A stretch of DNA of 50,320 nt from Nocardioidaceae bacterium UBA4001 (GTDB lineage: Bacteria; Actinomycetota; Actinomycetes; Propionibacteriales; Nocardioidaceae): the NCBI GenBank assembly GCA_002384855.1, contig DGBP01000072.1, forward strand, positions 1,251 through 51,570, in the 5' to 3' direction. The translations under genes were made by a program, and so were the position numbers. Under the pieces are notes generated by a model. That model saw only the letters and a list, made by a program, of their open reading frames with translations. It did no database searches and had not been told where the DNA came from. Positions 45,640-50,320 of the stretch are shown in pieces; within the stretch, counting starts at the first letter, position 1; every line of letters starts with the position of its first letter.

Positions 45640-46623
45640 ATGCCTCGTGGTCTGGCCGTCGCCCTCGCGACGTTCTTGCTCGCGGCCGGATGTGCCACAG
45701 ACCCGACTGACTCGGGTGCGCCGCCGGCCGCCGGCGTGAGCACGCCCGCACCGTCCGTCTCCGGGGCGGCCTCACCGGGAACGTCGGCCCCGACCGGTCC
45801 CTCGACCTCCCCACCCGCCTCATCGGCTCCGTCGCCGGTGGCTCCCCGGGTGCAGACGACCGGTCCGGAGCCGACCGTGCCGCTGCCCTCCGGCCCCAGC
45901 ATCTCGCCGCAGCCCTCGACCGAGGCCTCGCCGCCTCCGGCCGATCCGTCGACTCTCGCGGCGGCGGCCTGCACCGTCCCCGCCCGCTTCGTCGGCAAGG
46001 ACCTCGAGCGCCTGCCGGTAACCGACAAGGTGGTCGCGCTGACCTTCGACGCCGGCGCCAACGCCGACGCGGTGCGTCCGATCCTCGACACCCTGGCCGC
46101 CCGCGACGTCCCCGGCACGTTCTTCCTCACCGGCACCTTCGTGCAGAGCTTCCCGGCGCGCTCGACCCGGATCGCGCGCAACCACCTCGTGGGCAACCAC
46201 ACCATGAACCACCTCGACCTCACCACCCTGGGCGACCTGCGTGTGCGCCGGCAGATCCGCCGGGCCGAGACGGCGATCCTCGAGACCACCGGTGAGGACC
46301 CGCGACGGTTCTTCCGGTTCCCGTTCGGGGCCCGGGACGCGCGGACCATAGGCCTCGCGAACGAGCTGTGCTACGTGCCGTTCCGCTGGACCGTCGACAC
46401 CCTCGGGTGGAAGGGCACCTCGGGCGGGATGACCGAGGCGAAGGTCGTGCAGCGGGTCCTCGATGCCGCCGCTCCGGGCGCGATCGTGCTGATGCACGTC
46501 GGCTCCAACCCCGACGACGGGTCCACCCTCGACGCCGACGCGCTGCCGGCCGTGATCCGCGAGCTCAGGGAGCGGGGGTACGGCTTCGCGCGGCTGTCCC
46601 GCGTGCTCGCCCCCGCCCCGTGA
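45640..46623 (+). CDS. Polysaccharide deacetylase (NodB) lipoprotein
   Basis: A 327-residue lipoprotein. MPRGLAVALATFLLAAGC is the signal, with the lipidated Cys18. A Ser/Pro/Thr-rich linker (about 19-110) is followed by the NodB domain (about 125-325): VVALTFDAGANAD (the second Asp of TFDDG is Ala, as in some actinobacterial deacetylases), GNHTMNH giving the two metal His, RFPFGARD, and IVLMHVG near the end. It probably deacetylates cell-wall glycans at the outer face of the membrane. GTG 45631 is an alternative start. It is divergent from metY. Confidence 0.87.
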   Translation: MPRGLAVALATFLLAAGCATDPTDSGAPPAAGVSTPAPSVSGAASPGTSAPTGPSTSPPASSAPSPVAPRVQTTGPEPTVPLPSGPSISPQPSTEASPPPADPSTLAAAACTVPARFVGKDLERLPVTDKVVALTFDAGANADAVRPILDTLAARDVPGTFFLTGTFVQSFPARSTRIARNHLVGNHTMNHLDLTTLGDLRVRRQIRRAETAILETTGEDPRRFFRFPFGARDARTIGLANELCYVPFRWTVDTLGWKGTSGGMTEAKVVQRVLDAAAPGAIVLMHVGSNPDDGSTLDADALPAVIRELRERGYGFARLSRVLAPAP

Positions 46624-46649
46624 CCTGCTCCCGCCTGACGTCGTACCCG

Positions 46650-46720
46650 GACATGCACACGTGCCCGGACCGGTCACCCGCCACGCTCGGAGGACGTCGC
46701 ACCGACGACTTGTGCATGTC
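46650..46720. terminator. Long-range inverted repeat between convergent genes
   Basis: GACATGCACA (46650-46659) and TGTGCATGTC (46711-46720) are perfect 10-bp arms 51 nt apart in the 114-bp gap between the deacetylase and cupin genes. It could act as a two-way terminator or, less likely, as a recombination or binding site. Confidence 0.35.
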
Positions 46721-46737
46721 GGTCCACGCACGCGACG

Positions 46738-47142
46738 TCAGCGGAGGGCAACGGTGAGCAGGATGACCGCGTCCTCGTGGGCGACCACACCGTGCCGCTC
46801 GGGCGGGATCGGCGCCATCTGGCCGACCCCGAGGCGCCAGGAACGGCTCCCCGACCCGAGCGTGACCTCGCCCCGGAGCACCTGCATGGTCGCGGCCGGC
46901 GGGGAGTCGTGCTCGGCCATCTCCTGACCGCCGGCCAGCGCGATCAGCGTCGCGCGCATGACCGTCCCGGACAGGACCGTCTTGGCCGCACGGCCGGCGG
47001 GGTGGTTCGGCAGGTCCTCGAGAAGCGCGTCCGCGAGGTCGCCGAGCGCCACCACGTCGGGGTTCTCGTGGGACTCGTGCCCGTGCGGGTGCCCCTCGTG
47101 CTGGTCGTGCCCGTGCTCGACGGGGTCGCTGTGCGCGTTCAT
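46738..47142 (-). CDS. His-rich cupin protein at the end of the nar operon
   Basis: A 134-residue protein. The first 27 residues contain about nine His (EHGHDQHEGHPHGHESHE), a likely metal-binding tail. The rest is a single cupin barrel (TLIALAGGQEMAEHDSPPAA, MQVLRGEVTL, PERHGVVAHEDAVILL). The start overlaps the narI stop (ATGA), so it is translationally coupled to nitrate reductase. It might handle or sense metal for the complex, which is inferred. Confidence 0.86.
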   Translation of the reverse strand: MNAHSDPVEHGHDQHEGHPHGHESHENPDVVALGDLADALLEDLPNHPAGRAAKTVLSGTVMRATLIALAGGQEMAEHDSPPAATMQVLRGEVTLGSGSRSWRLGVGQMAPIPPERHGVVAHEDAVILLTVALR

Positions 47143-47870
47143 CTGTTGATCCTCTCCCAGCCGGCCCGGGGCGAGTGGCTGCCCAGCTGCTTGTCGTCGC
47201 GGCTGCGGTACACGACGTAAGGCCGGGTGAGGTAGCCGACCGGGGCGCTGAAGACGTGCACCAGCCGAGTGAACGGCCACAGGGCGAAGAGCACGAACGC
47301 CACCAGCGCGTGCAGCTTGAAGCCCACCGGCGCCTCGGTCATCAAGGTGGCGTCGGGCCGGAACGCCAGGAACGAGCGATACCAGACCGAGACACCCTCG
47401 CGGTAGTTGTACTCGCCGCCGATGGTGAAGATCGACCCGGCGATGGTGTTCCACATGCCCAGCACGATCACCAGACCGAGGAAGAAGTACATCACCTTGT
47501 CCATCACCGTGGTCGCGGAGAAGACCGGGCCGACGGTGCGCCGGCGGTAGATCAGGATGACCATGCCGACGGTCGCCGCGATGCCCGCGAGCAGGCCGCC
47601 GATCACGGCGACGTAGTGGTAGAGGTGGTCGTCGATCCCGACCGCCTCGGTCCACGACCGCGGCACCAGCAGGCCGATGATGTGGCCCCCGAGGACGCCC
47701 AGCATGCCGAAGTGGAACAGCGGACTGCCGATCCGCAGCATCCGGTCCTCGTAGAGCTGGGAGGACCGGGTCGTCCAGCCGAACTTGTCGTAGCGGTAGC
47801 GCCAGAAGTGGCCGACGACGAAGGTGGCCAGGCAGAGGTAGGGGAAGATCACCCAGAGGAAGACGTCCAT
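47139..47870 (-). CDS. narI: Respiratory nitrate reductase gamma subunit NarI
   Basis: A 243-residue membrane diheme cytochrome b that passes quinol electrons to NarH. There are five membrane helices. Heme-ligand His residues are visible in LFHFGMLGVLGGHIIG and in KLHALVAFVLFALWPFTRLVHVF. ATG 47870 overlaps the narJ stop (TGATG) and gives MDVFLWVIFPYLCL. Gene order narH-narJ-narI-cupin is read leftward. Confidence 0.95.
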   Translation of the reverse strand: MDVFLWVIFPYLCLATFVVGHFWRYRYDKFGWTTRSSQLYEDRMLRIGSPLFHFGMLGVLGGHIIGLLVPRSWTEAVGIDDHLYHYVAVIGGLLAGIAATVGMVILIYRRRTVGPVFSATTVMDKVMYFFLGLVIVLGMWNTIAGSIFTIGGEYNYREGVSVWYRSFLAFRPDATLMTEAPVGFKLHALVAFVLFALWPFTRLVHVFSAPVGYLTRPYVVYRSRDDKQLGSHSPRAGWERINR

Positions 47871-48586
47871 CAGCGGGCTCCTGGGAAACTCGGCGTGGGC
47901 AGCGGCTGCGGGCCGCTCGGGGCGGCGGGTCCGGGGTCGAAGGCGGGGGTGGCGTACGGCGTCAGGCCGACCTCCTCCTCCGGGGGCCCCTCGGCGGCGA
48001 GCCGGCGTACGGCGTCCATCTCGTCGCCCTTCAACGGCGGCAGCGTCGCGGTGACCGCCTCGACCGCGCCCGCCCACGGCGAGCCCTCGTCGCGCAGCGA
48101 CATCCGGAGCAGCTCGAGCCCGGCCCGATGGTCGAGCAGCAGTCCCCAGCCGAGGTCCTGGTCGACGGTGGCGGCGTACTCCAGCACGACGCAGAGGTGG
48201 TCCGGGAGCTCGCCGCCGTGCTCGGACTCCGCGTCGAGCACGAAGCCCGAGCGCAGGTAGGTCTGCTTGAACCGCAGCAGCGCCACGCCCCGCTTGCGGG
48301 TGTCCCCGTGGGCGAAGTAGGTGAGGAACAGGCTGTTGCGGCGCCGGCGGTCGAAGGTCTCGACGTAGTCGGCCTGCAGCGCCTCCAGCGGACGCGACTC
48401 CAGGTGTACGACGACGTCGCGGACCGGCTCGCCCACGGAGGCCGGCAGCTCGTGGGACGCCCCCCGGATCATCGGCAGGTCCGCGAGGAGCCGCTCCTCG
48501 GGGTAGCCGAGCAGCAACGACGCGGACTGCCAGGCCACCGACAGCTGTCTCGGGGCCAGTGAGGGCCGACCGTGCTTGCGGCTCAT
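47870..48586 (-). CDS. narJ: Nitrate reductase assembly chaperone NarJ
   Basis: A 238-residue cytosolic chaperone of the TorD/NarJ family that delivers the molybdenum cofactor to NarG. ADYVETFDRRRRNSLFLTYF and HGDTRKRG are the family core, and SLLLGYPEERLLADLP is typical of the N-terminus. The C-terminal 30 residues are Pro-rich and variable. ATG 48586 overlaps the narH stop (ATGA). Confidence 0.94.
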   Translation of the reverse strand: MSRKHGRPSLAPRQLSVAWQSASLLLGYPEERLLADLPMIRGASHELPASVGEPVRDVVVHLESRPLEALQADYVETFDRRRRNSLFLTYFAHGDTRKRGVALLRFKQTYLRSGFVLDAESEHGGELPDHLCVVLEYAATVDQDLGWGLLLDHRAGLELLRMSLRDEGSPWAGAVEAVTATLPPLKGDEMDAVRRLAAEGPPEEEVGLTPYATPAFDPGPAAPSGPQPLPTPSFPGAR

Positions 48587-50310
48587 CGCAGGTCCGCCCC
48601 TCCGGTCGTGCCCGAGGTGCCGCCCTCGCCCGTCGTCGACTCACCCGGCGAGACGTCGTCGGGCTTGGGCGGGAAGAGCCCTGGGGGCGGGACGCCCTTG
48701 CCGTCCCAGCTGAGGAGGTTCACCCGCGACGCCTTGTCGTCGGGGCCCGCGAGCGTGTCCGCGGTCTGCCGGGCCCGGAGCATCGCGAAGTTCTCGACCG
48801 CGATCGGCGTCGGCGCACCGGACCCCTCGCCGAACGGGCCGGAGCCACCCATGCCGGGGCCGCCCTCGTAGTCCAGCGAGCACTCGGCCGCGAGCTCCTC
48901 GAGGGAGTGGGCCTGCTCGGCGTGCGCCGGCGGGATGACGTAGCGCTCGTCGTACTTCGCGATCGCGAGGAGGCGGTACATGTCGTACATGTCCTCCTCG
49001 GTCATGCCGACCGACTCGGGGATCGACCCGTCGGCGTCCCGGCCCATGTTGATGTCGCGCATGTAGGAGCGCATCGCCGCGAGCTTCTTGAGGACCCGGT
49101 CGACCGGCGCGACGTCGCCGGCGGTGAACAGCTCGGCGAGGTACTCGATCGGAATCCGCAGGGCGTCGATCGCGGCGAACAGGTTGCCCTTGTCCTCCGC
49201 GTCGTAGCCGGTGTCCTTCACGACGTCGACCACCGGGGACAGCGGCGGGATGTACCAGACCATCGGCATGGTGCGGTACTCCGGGTGCAGCGGCAGCGCG
49301 ACCTTGTACCGGTTGATCAACGCGTGGATCGGCGAGCGCTGGGCGGCGTCGATCCAGTCCTGCGGGATGCCCTCGCGCTCCGCCGCCCCGATCACCTCGG
49401 GGTCGAACGGGTCGAGGAAGACGTCCCGCTGCGCTTCGTACAGCCCGTGCTCGTCGGGCGTGGAGGCGGCCTCGAGCACCTTGTCGGCGTCGTAGAGCAT
49501 CAGGCCGATGTAGCGCAGCCGGCCCACGCAGGTCTCCGAGCAGACCGTCGGCATGCCGACCTCGATGCGCGGGAAGCAGAACGTGCACTTCTCCGCCTTA
49601 CCGGTGCGGTGGTTGAAGTAGACCTTCTTGTAGGGACACCCGGAGACGCACATGCGCCAGCCGCGGCAGCGGTCCTGGTCGACGAGCACGATGCCGTCCT
49701 CGGAGCGCTTGTAGATCGCCCCGCTCGGGCACGACGCGGCGCAGGACGGGTTCAGGCAGTGCTCACAGATGCGCGGAAGGTAGAACATGAACGTCTGCTC
49801 GAACTCGAACTTCACCTTGTCGGCGATGTTCTTCAGCATCGGGTCGTGCTCGAGGGTGGCCTGGGAGCCTCCGAGGTTGTCGTCCCAGTTCGAGGACCAC
49901 TCGATCTTCATGTCCTTGCCCGACAGCAACGACTTCGGTCGGGCGACCGGCGTGTGTTCCTGGGCGGGCGCGTCGGTCAGCGTGGCGTAGTCGTAGGTCC
50001 ACGGCTCGTAGTAGTCCTTGATCGACGGCATCTTCGGGTTGGAGAAGATCGTGGCGAGCTTCTTCCACCGGCCGCCGGCCCTGAGCTGGAGGCGGCCCCG
50101 CTTGTTCAGCGTCCAGCCGCCCTTCCACTCCTCCTGGTCCTCGTACGTCCGCGGGTAGCCCTGGCCGGGCCGGGTCTCGACGTTGTTGAACCAGACGTAC
50201 TCCGTGCCGGTGCGGTTGGTCCACGCCTGCTTGCAGGTGACCGAGCACGTGTGGCACCCGATGCACTTGTCGAGGTTCATCACCATCGCCATCTGGGCCA
50301 TGACCTTCAT
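48583..50310 (-). CDS. narH: Respiratory nitrate reductase beta subunit NarH
   Basis: A 575-residue iron-sulfur subunit that relays electrons from NarI to the molybdenum site of NarG on the inner face of the membrane. Four cluster-binding motifs are intact: CIGCHTCSVTCKQ (16-26), CEHCLNPSCAASCP, CRGWRMCVSGCP (Trp replaces one Cys, as expected for the 3Fe-4S cluster) and CTFCFPR with the distal CSETC. The length is slightly above the usual 490-520 because of a Gly/Thr-rich C-terminal tail. ATG 50310 overlaps a TGA at 50312-50310 that is probably the end of narG, whose last codons (Thr-Tyr-stop) are all that the window holds. Confidence 0.96.
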   Translation of the reverse strand: MKVMAQMAMVMNLDKCIGCHTCSVTCKQAWTNRTGTEYVWFNNVETRPGQGYPRTYEDQEEWKGGWTLNKRGRLQLRAGGRWKKLATIFSNPKMPSIKDYYEPWTYDYATLTDAPAQEHTPVARPKSLLSGKDMKIEWSSNWDDNLGGSQATLEHDPMLKNIADKVKFEFEQTFMFYLPRICEHCLNPSCAASCPSGAIYKRSEDGIVLVDQDRCRGWRMCVSGCPYKKVYFNHRTGKAEKCTFCFPRIEVGMPTVCSETCVGRLRYIGLMLYDADKVLEAASTPDEHGLYEAQRDVFLDPFDPEVIGAAEREGIPQDWIDAAQRSPIHALINRYKVALPLHPEYRTMPMVWYIPPLSPVVDVVKDTGYDAEDKGNLFAAIDALRIPIEYLAELFTAGDVAPVDRVLKKLAAMRSYMRDINMGRDADGSIPESVGMTEEDMYDMYRLLAIAKYDERYVIPPAHAEQAHSLEELAAECSLDYEGGPGMGGSGPFGEGSGAPTPIAVENFAMLRARQTADTLAGPDDKASRVNLLSWDGKGVPPPGLFPPKPDDVSPGESTTGEGGTSGTTGGADLR

Positions 50311-50320
50311 CAGTAGGTCA

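Noticed and set aside
50310..50320. Separate annotation of the narG 3' end
   Set aside because: Only about 11 bases (a possible Thr-Tyr-stop) lie inside the window, too little to support as its own feature; it is noted in the narH entry.

Overview
The window is GC-rich (roughly 70%), densely packed actinobacterial chromosome with strong G/C bias at third codon positions, frequent GTG/TTG starts and many 1-4 bp start/stop overlaps. The gene families (a TIGR03885-like LLM flavin enzyme, DUF1918, DUF1876/Rv2632c-like, DUF2786, an actinobacterial SpoIIE phosphatase fusion, narGHJI) fit Actinomycetia. Nocardioidaceae (Nocardioides-like) is my best guess but is not proven by the sequence. I see no rRNA, tRNA, CRISPR array, insertion sequence or prophage.

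Layout. 1-6.3 kb: a flavin monooxygenase (cut by the window start), an acetoacetate-decarboxylase-like protein, a secreted M28 aminopeptidase, an SDR and a histidine phosphatase, then an aminoglycoside-phosphotransferase-fold gene that appears broken by an internal deletion. 6.3-11.7 kb: a lipoprotein and a four-gene + strand run (FAD oxidoreductase, SRPBCC, LLM oxidoreductase, GH13 glycosidase). 11.7-21.7 kb: a signalling block. A SpoIIE phosphatase with its own ATPase, PAS and GAF domains is divergent from a giant soluble poly-HAMP hybrid histidine kinase, which overlaps a response regulator. 21.7-27.3 kb: fatty-acid/CoA metabolism (FadB-FadA, a MerR regulator, an alpha-methylacyl-CoA racemase with its full catalytic triad). 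27.4-30.2 kb: a small membrane protein, an Hsp20 divergent from a candidate HTH regulator, and a CDF metal exporter. 30.4-36.2 kb: a secreted modular Zn-peptidase-like protein, a CPBP protease overlapping an NmrA-like SDR, a small YdeI-like protein with a possible leaderless promoter, and a protein with a variant diadenylate-cyclase domain.

36.4-42 kb is a hypoxia/stress-type island: Hsp20, DUF1918, P-type cation ATPase, DUF1876, Zn-alcohol dehydrogenase and a tandem universal stress protein. These are the kinds of genes found in the mycobacterial DosR (dormancy) regulon. Two of the promoters carry almost identical 16-bp DosR-box-like elements (GGGGACCTTCG[A/C]CCCT). 42.3-45.4 kb is methionine biosynthesis: metY followed by an unusual in-frame MetX-MetW fusion. 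A polysaccharide-deacetylase lipoprotein follows. The right end is a respiratory nitrate reductase operon (narH-narJ-narI, with narG just outside) that ends in a translationally coupled His-rich cupin. Nitrate respiration next to the stress island suggests adaptation to low oxygen, which is an inference.

The most notable items are the repeated DosR-like operator, the variant diadenylate cyclase, the poly-HAMP/SpoIIE signalling pair and the MetX-MetW fusion.
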